From positions 86,217,355-86,281,354 of the forward strand of contig NC_132878.1 in NCBI RefSeq assembly GCF_030463535.1: 64,000 bases of DNA, read 5' to 3'. Shown one piece after another: positions 23,270 to 34,406 of the stretch. This DNA is from Salminus brasiliensis (taxonomy: Eukaryota; Chordata; Actinopteri; Characiformes; Bryconidae). Under the pieces are notes generated by a model that was not told the DNA's origin, did no database searches, and saw only the letters and a program-made list of their open reading frames with translations. Numbering within the stretch: the stretch's first letter is position 1; each line of letters starts with the position of its first letter. The position numbers and the translations under genes were made by a program.

Positions 23270-25810
23270 ACCTTCCTCACAAGAACCATCATCCTTTTGC
23301 TCATCATAAATACTAACAATACCCAGACTCCGAAAAGTACATTTTAATACATTTAAACATAATATAATCCTGGCCATGGCATTAAGCTGTTCACCATTCC
23401 AAGTTATGTCAATACTGATAACGTTCTCAGAATAGTGGTTTGTGTTATTATTTATTGCAGTTACGATAACAGATCACCCATATTGCCCACTCTTATCTAA
23501 CCTCTTAACATTCTAGGAGTACTGGGGAGTACTAAGAAAAAGCATACTGTGACATCCGTCTGTGCTGTTATCGCAATAAATTATCATCATTCTCTTCATC
23601 TTGCTGTTCAGTGTTCCAGAAGTAATGGCGATGCTCATGATGTGATCAGAAAAATATACTGTATACGGCATCATCATATTGCCCACCCCAATCTAGCTGT
23701 TGAAGTACAAATAATACTCATGACAGTTTTACCATGATGTATTTTATTGTGGTAATGATAACATGTTATATTGCCCACCCCCACATCCTTAAAAAGGGGG
23801 GTTCTTTAATAAGGGTTCCTTAGTAAATACAATGGTTATATATAGAAATATGACAAGTCAAAAAACCTTTAAACTTCTTGTATTTGCGTAAACTATAAAA
23901 TAGAGAGAGTTCTATATACCAAAAAGGGTTCTATTATTGTTACTAAAAGCATGTGATTTATGTCAGTATCGATAACATGACACAGTGACGCACATGATAT
24001 GGTCAGAATAGTGTATTGTCATATAAATTTTTTTTTTAGATAAAAGTACCATTGAGATAACAATAGCATTGACATACTTAAATAGTATTACCCTCTCCAT
24101 CTAGCAGTTGACTGTTCTACAAATATTGACTGAACCCATGACATCAGAAAAGTGCAGTGATGTATCATACAGCGCATGTTGTATCTAGCTGTTTGCCTTT
24201 CCAAAGAATACAAAGAATACCCATAATATACTTAAAGGTATTTGGACAGTATTATCATCATTATCATAATGCCCATCCCTATCTAGCTGTTAAAGTATCA
24301 GTACCCACGATATGTTTACTGTGATGTTATCTACTGTGATAATTTTAACATATCATTTTGCCCAGCCGTACGTCCTTAAAAAAGGCAGTTCTTCAAGGGT
24401 TCTTTAGTAAAGACAATGGTTGTGTATAGAACTATTTGAATGTTAAATGATTCTGTACAATGGACAGGTTCTTTATAATCGCTCAAATAAGAGCATTCTC
24501 TTTTGGTTCTATGAAGAACCATGTTAGTACAACAGATATGAGTGTGAAGAACCTTTTGATGGTCTAAAGAATCTGCACTTGATGTAAAGTCCCAAAGGTT
24601 CTTCACACATATCTCTGTTACAAACATGTTTTTTTAGGAAACCAAAAGTGGTGCTTCTGTGGCATCACTGAAAGTACCATTGGAAGCACCTTTATTTTAA
24701 AGAGTGTATCTAGCTGTTAAAGTACCAATACCCATGAGTTCACTTCAGTGTCATTTACTGTGATAATGTTAAGATACCAAATTTCCCAGCCCTACATCAT
24801 AAAAATGGGGTTCTTTAGTAAAGGCAATGGTTATATATAAAACCAAAGACCTGTTTGAAAATCTAATGGTCCTTGGCCTTGGTTATACAGTTGCATATAG
24901 CACCAAAAAGGGGTCTACTATTGCTATAAAAAGCAAATTGTGGTGTAATGTATGTCAATAATGATAACATATCATGACACTGCCCACAATGTCCTCAGAA
25001 AAGTGTATCCTAATGAAATTTATCTTTTTTTTATCTAGCAGTTGACTGTTCTGCAAGGATTGACAATACCCATGATTTCCACAGACAATATGGTGTTTAT
25101 TACAAACATTATGAAGAAATGCCCACCCACATCTAGCTGTTAAAGTATAGATAAGTAAGATAAGACCATGGTTATATATTGAACTATGAAAAGCCAAAGA
25201 ACTGTTTGAATATCATTTGGTTCTGAATTATGGAGAGCTTCTTTCATATGGTTTATAAAGGGCCTTGGTTGTATGATTGCATATAGCACCAAAAAGAGTT
25301 CCACTATTGTTGTAAAAGGCTGTTGTGTATGTCAATAATCTTGACACTTCCCATGATGTCCTCAGAAAATAGTATCCTAATGTAATTTATTACAGTAACA
25401 ATATGGTTGTAGCATCTAGCAGTTGACTGTTCTGCAAGGATTGACTAAAGCAAATTATCGCAAATTATCAAAAATATCACTGCTGTCCAATGAGAAACGT
25501 GTATCTCCATTTTTGTCCATTTTTAGTTCTCTCCATGGTTTGATCCCTATACCTGATCTGTACACTGTGTGAATAATTCTGGATGAACAGACCAATAGAA
25601 ATGCTCTAAATGGAATAAACTCCATACAGAGTGGAGAATATGATTGCCTTTTAATTTGGAGATACTTGTTTTTCACGATGCAGTTTATCACACTAATCAT
25701 AATATACCCTGACCACCTAGCTGTTCTAAAACTACTGCCAAGAGCCATAAAACACTTAGAAAAGCATATGGTGATGCAATTTATTGCGATAACGGATCTT
25801 CACCCTGTCC
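23270..25810 (+). repeat. Array of diverged tandem units with embedded MITE-like blocks
   Basis: Recurrent blocks: ATCTAGCTGTTAAAGTA (about 24273, 24709, 25130; variants elsewhere), TTTACTGTGATAATG-type blocks followed by ATTGCCCACCC, GTTCTTTAGTAAAGACAATGG (24398, 24800, variant 23820), and GCATATAGCACCAAAAAG (24892, 25281). Order is kept, with spacing near 400 bp, so this is an old higher-order tandem repeat. The MITE copy at 24340-24710 lies inside. Confidence 0.65.
24340..24712 (+). mobile_element. MITE of the AATAAAGGTGCT family
   Basis: GAGTGTGAAGAACCTTTT and AAAGGTTCTTCACACAT fold back; ends GGAAGCACCTTTATTTTAAAG. Inside the tandem array. Confidence 0.6.
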
Positions 25811-26189
25811 AGTGCTGCTGTTCCTGCGGTGCTCTTACCCACCTCACTCCCTTCCCAACATCCTCAAGCCACATCGCTCCTCCCAGTTATCCCTTTTCCT
25901 TCCCTCTTTCCCTCCCTCTTACACTCTTCCCCCCTGTGATAAATGAGGCTGTCTGTTTGGGTGCAGTTCATATTTACTGAGCAGGGGAGCGCTCACTGTC
26001 AGTCTCCTTCTCCCACGATATCTCTATCCCCCGTGCTAAACAGACATCCAAAGCCAAAGGTTAGGCCAGAGGCCAGAGGAAGGAGGAGAGGAAGAGAGGA
26101 GAGAAGAGGCATGCGGACTGTGGCCAGAGTAAAAGCTGTGGCTGCGGCTGCTAGGTTCACTGGAGGTGCCAGAAAAGCTTCTTTTGGAG

Positions 26190-26360
26190 CAGTGCCGTAG
26201 AGGAAGCTCTATTGGTTCTTTAGAGAACCTTTCAGTGGATGACTCCTAGATTTTTTTCAAGAACCCCAAAGTGTAAAGCTTCTCTACCAATTAAAAGCCT
26301 TCCCTAGAACTGTGTCCAAACCAGGAGCAATTGAGAAAGCTTTGTTTTTGAGAGTGTGGA
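26190..26360 (+). mobile_element. MITE fragment
   Basis: GGTTCTTTAGAGAACCTTTC palindrome and a TTTGTTTTTGAGAGTGTGG end, as in the family at 2233-2455. Confidence 0.45.
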
Positions 26361-26399
26361 GTGGGAAGCCAAGGCATGAATGGCAGGACTAGGAGTTAC

Positions 26400-26995
26400 T
26401 CCAGATGAAAAGGAGCTGACAACATTGTCGACAGAGTGAAGCTAATGGAATATGAGGAGCTCCTCATTTTTGAGTTTGACAGAGCCGACCCCACTCACTT
26501 ACAGCGCTAAGCAGCCTCCCCGAGGCCCTTCCCAGCAAAACGCTCCACATCTCTCCTCTTTTTCGCTTGCCTGTGCTTTTAGGCATTTTGGAAGCCTATA
26601 TGTGCCAAGAAAGTGTGAATACAAGCCCGAAAACACCACCCGACTAAAAATACCCAGTTTCATCTACGCCCACACAAACCTTCCACTCACACACATGGCG
26701 AGGGTTATCCGAGGGAGCAGAAAAGCGGTGATTTGACCCACGTTCTGACCCCTTCATGAATGAGAGAAGTAGATCTGGGCTTGGCTGAGCCCAAAGGGAC
26801 ACGGACGAAGACGCCCCAAAGCCCCCCAAAGACCCGGAGAGCCGCTGGCTCTTCCCACACACTGACCTCGGGGGCCAACAAGCAGCAAAATCACCACACC
26901 GTGACGACACCGTGACACCAGCACACCAAAGCCGACAATGTGTTCCTCCTCTAAATTGACAAACGTATGGACAGTAAATACGGTCAAAATTGGAC
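26400..26995. promoter_or_regulatory. Candidate conserved non-coding element F
   Basis: Repeat-free, GC-balanced stretch with CpGs (TTACAGCGCTAAGC, CATGGCGAGGGTTATCCG, AGAGCCGCTGGCTCTTCCC, a small stem). Overlapping frames on both strands are short. Could also be an unrecognised exon or RNA. Confidence 0.3.
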
Positions 26996-27960
26996 TGCTT
27001 GAATTACAGCGAAGAAAAAAAACAGTAAAAAAAAAAAACGTACAAGTGGACTTTTATTGGGCCCAACATGAGTGTAATTTAATTTTAAGACAATATCTAA
27101 AGGCCCTAGGGTGACGGTTCAGAAAATGGGCTCCCGATACACAGGGATATCTTAGAGAATTCAGATGGTAAAATATCAGTATTGGAGAATGTGGGATTTT
27201 TTTATCCATGATTAAGTTGTGATTAAAACAGTATTTAAAATTTGGCACGTACATAAAGACACAGATTAAGAGGGCAATGAAAAGTAATTTTCGTGAATTA
27301 AACCGAAGGGTCTAAATCAAATTAGAAGGATAATCTACCATCTGATACTGATATGAAGACAATACTCATCAGTAAATTCACATTTCCAGTGTGGATAGAG
27401 TTAAAAGAACTGTAAGCCAATGTCGATATCCAATAGTGTTGATATATACATATCTGCTTAGACTACATCTAACTGGTTTAACCACACAGAGAAATATAAC
27501 TATATATAACTATATACATCATTTCTACAGGGTAACATGGATAGACATGAATGGAGACATTTTAGCACAATATCCCAAAATTGCCCCCCAAAAAATATTC
27601 AAATATTGCTTTGAACTATTAGTCAAGTCTAAATATTTGTTCAAGTCTGATCATATTTGTAACAATTATTTGCTGATATCAGTTAGATTGTTCTCTGTTC
27701 CTCAAAAAAACATGCAGTATATTTACAAATGTACATCTGATATAGTATCTTTAAATCAGAAATGCTGCACAATATTACCAAATTGACCAAAGTTGGTATT
27801 GATGCTAACAGTGCATATCCTCTAGGAGAACATCTAGAACATCTAATCTTCTAGGAGAACATCTAGCTTCTAGAACATCTAGCTTTCATTTCTTTTCAGT
27901 ACTGTTTTTTGTAACATGCCCTGGTCAACCTGCCCTCACAGTTGACACTGTTGTGATTCT
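26996..27960. other. AT-rich intergenic DNA with a small minisatellite
   Basis: 27815-27890 repeats CTAGGAGAACATCTAG(AA/CTT) units. The rest is unrecognised; a 131-codon AT-biased frame at 27391-27786 looks like chance. Confidence 0.5.
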
Positions 27961-27995
27961 GATATCATTGTGCGTCCCTGGTTTATACTACCTAT

Positions 27996-28199
27996 ATGCC
28001 ATTTTTCCTCAGTAGAAACATACTGAGGTACATATCATCAAATATTGCAGATATTGTAATAACACACAGGGCTCCCTCTTTCAGAGAACAGTGTGAAGCT
28101 TTAGGTGTACACAGACAGCTCTCAACTATTCCCAAAGCACCCATCGACAGCTATCTGTTTCCCCCTGGTGCTTCAAAAGAGGAACTGCTTCGGTATTAA
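27996..28199 (+). pseudogene. Unrecognised 67-codon frame, protein-like, possibly the end of a retrocopy
   Basis: Plus-strand frame of balanced composition (SNIADIVITHRAPSFREQ, PIDSYLFPPGASKEELL) ending in TAA. About 120 bp later an AATAAA occurs (28319), as expected if this were the 3' end of a processed gene copy. I cannot name the source, and it might be part of a mobile element. Confidence 0.3.
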
Positions 28200-28378
28200 C
28201 CTCCATACATGGGGAAACTAGCTTTATTAACATGGCCATTGTTTACATATTTAGCTGGTGCATTAATTGCAAATATGTAAATATGTACCTGAGCTTTCAT
28301 GTTTTACTGCATTTTGGAATAAATCAGTATTTGTTATAGTGGATAGTGTTCCTCTAGTCTAGATACTGCTCTGAAAAA

Positions 28379-28840
28379 ATGATTTTCCACATGATTTCTC
28401 AATTTTCAGACTATTACCTTTGTTTTCCCGAGCCATCCTTCCTATCATTCAATCTTCAAATGCTTAAGTTTGTCCCTACTATTATTGCTACTATGGCAGC
28501 AGCAAAAGAATTAAAATATGTCCGCCTCCATTCATCTCTATGCTCCTCCCTTTACAGACAAGCCGCTTGCCAAATGAAAAATGGACGTGCTTTAAGAAGT
28601 ATTGATTCCAGCTTTAAACAAAGGTACACTCAATATTATTTAGCCCTAAATACATCTTTGTTATCTGTGTCGGTGCACCAGTTACACCGCTGTCCTAGTA
28701 ATCGTAGACATAAAAATAATAGGGCAATTCCCCCAGCATTGACTGAGGCAGACCTGTTTTGGGCCTTTGACCAACCAAGTGATCCATCTATTGGCTCTAA
28801 GTGTCTGTTTAGATCTAATGCTTGTAACTACACCAACTAG
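28379..28840 (+). CDS. Unrecognised 153-codon open frame
   Basis: Plus strand, the longest frame in the left 34 kb without low-complexity sequence. Mixed composition, Cys and Arg content plausible for protein (KYVRLHSSLCSSLYRQAACQ, IPPALTEADLFWAFDQPSDP). No domain recognised. It lies just after the frame at 27996-28199, in the same direction, and both might belong to one decayed element. Could also be chance. Confidence 0.25.
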   Translation: MIFHMISQFSDYYLCFPEPSFLSFNLQMLKFVPTIIATMAAAKELKYVRLHSSLCSSLYRQAACQMKNGRALRSIDSSFKQRYTQYYLALNTSLLSVSVHQLHRCPSNRRHKNNRAIPPALTEADLFWAFDQPSDPSIGSKCLFRSNACNYTN

Positions 28841-29069
28841 ATCTTTGTGAAGGGACGAGCAATGTTATAAAGCGGCGAGCAATTCAAAATCTATAAAGCA
28901 AATGTAAACTAAGATAAATCAGTTGTTTTTGATCTGGCATTTTTTCGAGCTTACGTTTGTAAGCATTTGATTTAGGAACTGACACAAAGCAGGACATCCA
29001 CCATTTAAACTATTATCAGTGATCCACAACTGCTTTCCATTCGAACAGTAAACCATACATAAGATCAGG

Positions 29070-29230
29070 GGTGAGGAATCAAGGGCCAGAGTCCAGCTTC
29101 CTGCTCTAACACACAGACTAAACCTGGTAATTAATGGATGGGATAAATCAGATGTGCTTGAGCAGGAAAAGCACAAACCTGTGTAGAAATCTGGCCATCC
29201 TGGACTGGAGTTCCCCACCCCTGGACAAGA
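29070..29230 (+). repeat. Fold-back dispersed repeat
   Basis: Starts AGGGGTGAGGAATCAAGGGCC and ends GGAGTTCCCCACCCCTGG, an imperfect inverted pair, with TCCTGCTCTAACACAC inside. Fragments of the same type at 36090-36230 and 44815-44920. Confidence 0.6.
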
Positions 29231-29279
29231 TCAATGGAGGTAATACAGTAGCAGTTGGTGTAGTGCGGTATAAGGACTC

Positions 29280-29365
29280 CTAACACTACATTCTCCTACC
29301 TGTGTAATATGATTCAAGTCTCTGGATAAGAGCGTCAGCTACATGTTATAAATGTGAATGCATCC
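29280..29365 (+). repeat. L2-like SINE/LINE tail
   Basis: TCTGGATAAGAGCGTCAGCTA followed by ATAAATGTGAATGC, the common 3' tail of L2-mobilised elements. Confidence 0.65.
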
Positions 29366-29512
29366 AGCCAAACCTTCATCAGAAACGTACTCATGTCCAC
29401 CATTTTTAAGCAGGAGGGTAAAAATAATTACATCAGCTCTGCTAGAAATATGAATTTCCATCAGATATTCAAACTAGGCCTTATGTAGTAAGCTACTCCA
29501 TCTGTGTGCATT

Positions 29513-29745
29513 AGCAGGGTGGTCCAGTGGTTAGCGTGCTGGGATATTATTCATAGGATTGTGGGGTTGATATCCACTATGCTGCCACTGTAGGGGCCTT
29601 AAGCAAGGTACTCAACCCTCTCTGCTCCAGGAGCACCATAGCTTGGCTAACCCTGCTCTGTGACCCTGGCTTTTCAAAGCTGGGATATGTGAAGAGATTA
29701 ATTTTGTTGTACTGCACTGTGTAAGTATAATGCCAATTTAGATAC
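29513..29745 (+). mobile_element. tRNA-derived SINE, plus orientation
   Basis: GCAGGGTGGTCCAGTGGTTAGC at the head resembles an RNA polymerase III A box; GGGGTTGATATCCACT resembles a B box. The body reads GGGGCCTTAAGCAAGGTACT, CTCTCTGCTCCAGGAGCACC and AGCTGGGATATGTGAAGAG. Reverse copy at 9740-9890. Confidence 0.75.
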
Positions 29746-29814
29746 TTAACATTTTACTTCAATAGTTTCCTAGTTCATAGGTTTCCTTAATAGGTCATTT
29801 TAAGGTATAATGTA

Positions 29815-30185
29815 CACAAATTGTTTAAATGTTTGTGGACACCCTTTCCAATGAATGCATGCAGCTATTTTAGGTTGCACCCACTGCTGACACAGATGTG
29901 CAAATGCACACATACAGCTAGACCCTGTGGAGAAATCAAATTAGTTAGATGTGTCCAGAAATGTTATGATTTATGTATACAAACTATATGTCCAAATGTT
30001 TGTGGACACCCTTTCTAATAAATGCATTCAGCTACTTTAAGCTGCACTCATTGCTGATGTGTACAGATGTCCTAATGCACACACCGCTTGTCTAGTCTCT
30101 GTAGAGAAGCATTGCCAAAAGAATAGGACTCTCTGGAGCAGCTAAACATGAACCCATTGTACATAGTGTATATATTCAGTATGTA
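29815..30185 (-). mobile_element. Two overlapping fragments of the GTGGACACC MITE
   Basis: ATGTTTGTGGACACCCTTTC occurs at about 29827 and again at about 29995, each followed by AATGCAT-CAGCTA-TTTA and the CACTGCTGA block. This is a local duplication or two insertions of the family described at 11558-12048. Confidence 0.7.
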
Positions 30186-30739
30186 TTGTTTATTTCTTGT
30201 TTATTTCCTTACAATATTTTGTTGTAGTTCAGTTAGGTACATTTTTATTTTTTATTTGAATTATTTGACCTTGTTTAAAAAGTAATTCATTAAAATTAAC
30301 TGTCAAAGATTTAAAGATTTACTTGATTACTAATGTAACTGATAGTGGCAGTTCAAGACTAAAGTTGATAGCTGTTTGTTTCTACATTTGTAAAAGAAAA
30401 TATTATAGCTGAGACATCATCTGCACATCCAATGACATTCTCAGAGTGTGAAGTTAGAGGCAGAACAGCCACTGCTATATTTAAATATTTTAATTAGCCT
30501 ATTTTCAGCTGCGGAAAACACAAGAGACATTTCTACAATTATATAGAGGTAAAATTATCTGAGAAATAACTGGATGTGAGGAACTCAACAAGACACAAGG
30601 AAAAGCATTCTAATATATGTAAGATTTAGCACATGAATGAACACAAAAAAAAAACAGAAACATTTAAGCCTCCTGTTCTACTGAGGACCTTTTTATTTTT
30701 AATGAATGCAGTTGGATACTGTAGGATATGCACAGAAAA

Positions 30740-31095
30740 CAATCAACAAGCCATTTACACCAATCAGCCGTAACAAGTCCCCCTTGTGCCGCCACAACAG
30801 ATCTGACCATTCGAGGCATGGACTCCACAAGAGCTCTGAAGGTGTCCTATGGTATCTGGCACCAACACATTAGCAGCAGATCCTGTAAGTCCTGTAAGTT
30901 GTGAGGTGGGTCCTCCATGGACTGCATCAATGAGTCTTACGTGCCCATGACCCTTTTTGTTGTCCTTACTTAGTAGGTACTGACCACTGCATACCAGAAA
31001 GAAAGACCTGACTGATGTTTTAGAGACGCTCTGACCCAGTGGTGGTTCAGGATGGATAGATTACTTTATCATATTCCAACAGAACATGAAACACC
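30740..31095 (+). repeat. Dispersed transposon-like repeat, internal fragment
   Basis: Carries GGCATGGACTCCACAAGAGC, TATCTGGCACCAACACATTAGC, GCAGATCCTGTAAGTCCTG and a TGCTCTGACCCAG-like block, a segment I know as part of a widespread teleost repeat. No intact frame. Confidence 0.55.
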
Positions 31096-31216
31096 TCTGG
31101 ACAAAGCAGGTGGCTCAGATGGCATCCTTTTTCCACTGTTAATGCTATAAAGACTGGTGTTTTGTTTAATATACCTGAGCAAATGCTGCATAACACATTT
31201 TGTAGCCATCTGCAAT

Positions 31217-31250
31217 TTTAATAATAATAATAATTATTATTATTATTATT
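31217..31250 (+). repeat. (ATA)n/(TTA)n palindromic microsatellite
   Basis: ATAATAATAATAATTATTAT and more TAT; self-complementary. Confidence 0.9.
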
Positions 31251-31254
31251 TCAA

Positions 31255-32000
31255 TTTCATATGCAGTATTAAAGGTCACATCATATGGCATTTGATTCCT
31301 GCAATACCTGCTTACAGCTTCATTTGTCAGTTGACAATTGACAATTTGTCAGTTGACAGAAAGACAGTTGACGTCTTTCCTCAAAACTAAATGGAACTCT
31401 ACATGCACCATCATTTACAGCTCAGCTTTTGTGGTCTTTATTTTATATGTACAGAAGTGTTTAAACTCAGTTGCCAGATCAATATGAAGCCTGAAAGCAC
31501 TGTTTTCATTATACAGTCTTAATTCTAATGAAGGTCTCGTAGCACCTGATGCATTTTCATTGTAAAACTGGTTTGAACTACTACTTTATTCTATTGTAAT
31601 ATGCATACTGATCTGACGACAAGCTGTCCTAAAGCAAAGGAAAAGTACATGCTCAATGTGAAAGGCAAGCTCTACAGAAAGCAAAAATCAACCTAACTGA
31701 AAAATCATATGGTACAATCTCCCCTCCCTCAAAATGTAGTTGGCTAGTCAAAAGATGCTGGGAGCTCCTTTAGTTTTGCACTAGGCTAATATATTATAAT
31801 TAGTAATAATAATTATTATAGAAACTGCAGATTTGCCTGTTCATCCCGATCACACACTGTGCTAAAATCACATTGATTTGCTTATATGATTTCTGACATT
31901 GTATAACATCAGTATCTAAACAAATGGACCCATAACACTTCAACTATAATTCAGGCTTCTAGAGCATTTCTACTAGCGTATATGATCTTATTTTTCTCTT
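31255..32000. other. Intergenic DNA, nothing recognised
   Basis: A small local repeat of TTTGTCAGTTGACA at 31323-31350. Otherwise unrecognised. Confidence 0.4.
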
Positions 32001-32002
32001 TA

Positions 32003-32157
32003 AAATAAAGGTGCTACAAAAGGTTCTTGAAGTGATGCTATGGAGGAACCTTATTTGGTTCTATTACAAAAACGGCTCCTAACTGAACCAAAAGCATTTC
32101 TTCTTTGGAATTACAAATAAACATTTGTAGCACCTTTATTTTTAACAGTGTATAGAA
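32003..32157 (+). mobile_element. Complete short MITE (AATAAAGGTGCT termini)
   Basis: Left end AAAATAAAGGTGCTACAAA, right end TTTGTAGCACCTTTATTTTT, a near-perfect inverted pair. 155 bp, fold-back interior. Confidence 0.8.
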
Positions 32158-32159
32158 AT

Positions 32160-32400
32160 CAGTAAGTCATACAGGGCGAGAAAGCACATTAGCAAGTCTA
32201 TTTGAGATCACCTAACCACTCAAGGCAGTTGGAGGGGAGCCTGTAATGATTTAGGCATGAAGTTTATTAATCAATTACAATGATAACTATAAGCATTCAT
32301 TACCTTTTGGCTACATTAGGCTCGTAGTTCCAGAGCAAAACTAAAGAAGCACCCACCCACTTGACTGATTAGCTGTATTTGAGGGGACATATGTGAAGTG
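32160..32400. promoter_or_regulatory. Candidate conserved non-coding element G
   Basis: CCTGTAATGATTTAGGCATG, AGTTTATTAATCAATTACAATG and AAGCATTCATTACC in a repeat-free stretch between two MITEs. Confidence 0.35.
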
Positions 32401-32841
32401 TACTGTTTGCCAAATCATCACTTCAACATTTGAACAACTTTATAAATTACTGCTTTATTGTTGTCCACTAGACTAGTTTATAATTATTAATTTTTTTTTT
32501 GAAGAAACTGACCTTCTAAGATTAAGCATGAAATGGACAGACCCCTCACAGGCTCCTAAAGATGAAGACTTGCTGCTAGGCGTCAATTCCCCATAAGCTG
32601 TCTCTGGAACATGAGCAACATTTTACATTATTAAATGGTTAAGATTTAAACAATGCTCCATAAAAAAACATACTTATTTCTTTACAGGTTATGGGAAACA
32701 GACTCCCAAAGTGGAAATGAAAACTCTATGTGCTTTTGCGATTAGGTTTTCAGTCTAAAACATTTTCCAGATACACAGCACCTCATAGACCTGGCTAGTC
32801 ACTCACTTACTTAAGCGAAACTGTCCACAAGGGGGTACTGT

Positions 32842-33340
32842 TACACTGCAGTTTATGTTCCTATGTTTGTGGACACCCCTTCTTATGAATGCATTTAGCT
32901 AATTTAGGTCACTCTCATTACTGACACAGATGCTGTATCCTGTACAGAAGCACTGTCAATAGAATAGGACTCCCTGGAGAAGATAAACAAGAACCTATTG
33001 GCACCATGCCTAATGCCTAACAGAGGGGTATAAAGTCCTCCAGCATTGAGCTGTCTAGGAGTGGAGCTGTGTTCTCTGAAATGATGGTTGGTGCTCTGGA
33101 CAATACTTCATGTAATGAGTATGTAATGGTAATGTGTTGGGGATAGGGTGAGGTGGTGAAATTCCAACATCCTGACCTTACTAATGCTAATCCTCACAGC
33201 AATGCTCCAAAATATAGTAGAAAGCCTTCCCTGGACAGTAGAGACAGTTACTCCAACAAAAGCAGCAAAAACTCTTTTTTAATACCCTTGATACAATGTT
33301 TAAGCAGGTGTCCAGATACTTTTGTCCATGTAGTGCAGTA
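32842..33340 (-). mobile_element. Full-length GTGGACACC MITE, reverse orientation
   Basis: Starts TACACTGCAGTTTATG...TTTGTGGACACCCC and ends CAGATACTTTTGTCCATGTA, the termini of 11558-12048 reversed; 499 bp. Internal blocks in the family order (GAATAGGACTCCCTGGAGAA, AGCATTGAGCTGTCTAGG). Confidence 0.75.
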
Positions 33341-33409
33341 GTTAAATGGCTTTTGGTGCCTTGCTTTAATGACACTGTGTCACTGTGTTTCCTTGTTTTG
33401 CAGTGGTTT

Positions 33410-34075
33410 CTAGGGATGTCCCGATTCAGTTTTCTGTCCCCATTCAACAGAGTGCCTTAATGCTAAGTACCGGCCCATACCAATCCAATCATTGTTTCTA
33501 TAGACAACACAGCCACACAATTTAGGTGGGGTGTGCTGCTAATAAATACTACAGTGAAATCATAGTTTTTAGTAAACAGTTTATATAATGAGACACAATG
33601 GAGTGATTTATGTAGTGTATTATTGTTCTTTCTGTTAATAATGTGAAATAAAGATTGTATAGTGTTGTGGATTCACTAGGATTGTAAAGTTGTGCAGGCT
33701 AAGGTGTAGCCTACTCATCTGACAGTGCTGAACAGAGCACAGAGTGTTTCTGCAATAGCTTCACTACCACCGATAAACAGCAAGAAATAAAAGAAAAAAA
33801 AATAGCCTAAATACAGTCAAAACATTAAAACCACTTTCATGTTCCACTGTGAAACAGCTCCACACTGCAGACCGTAATCTGCATTTTCACCTTCAGAAAG
33901 CACTCCTCAGTGCTGTGGGTGTTGAATTACATCCGTTAATATTGACTAGAGGAATTCAGAGAAAACTCTGCCTGCACACAGCGGTAAAAACAAAGGATCA
34001 TAACCAGATCGGGCATAAAAACAGACAATACTCTATATATTCAAATATTCTTGGATTAGACAGGGACATCCCTAG
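33410..34075. mobile_element. Non-autonomous hAT-like element, perfect 13-bp terminal repeats
   Basis: CTAGGGATGTCCC at 33410-33422 and its exact reverse complement at 34063-34075 bound 666 bp. Such ends are usual in fish hAT elements. No clean 8-bp target duplication is seen. A related, decayed copy lies at 39370-39620. Confidence 0.75.
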
Positions 34076-34406
34076 TTTCAAATTCACCAGAATTTTTTCA
34101 TTAGCAACAATTCATATCACTCAGAAGAGGTACAGCTTCACTGGTGGGTTTGAACAGTAAACAAAACGGGCAGTCTTCACAGTCTAGACAGCAGAACCCA
34201 CCACTACAAAGAAATGAAGATGTTAATGTTCTCTACAATGAACCATTTCACATCAAACCACTTTAAATCACTTTGTTTACATCTTAAATATTAAATTATG
34301 CATTTATGTTGAACAAACAAACCAAACAAACAAAATAGGGAAATCCCCCTTTAACCTCCTAAAATATCATAACGTAAGACGTTACTCTTTTGCAACCTGC
34401 CCAACA

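Noticed and set aside
27391..27786. 131-codon frame
   Set aside because: AT-driven composition, no domain, no supporting signals.
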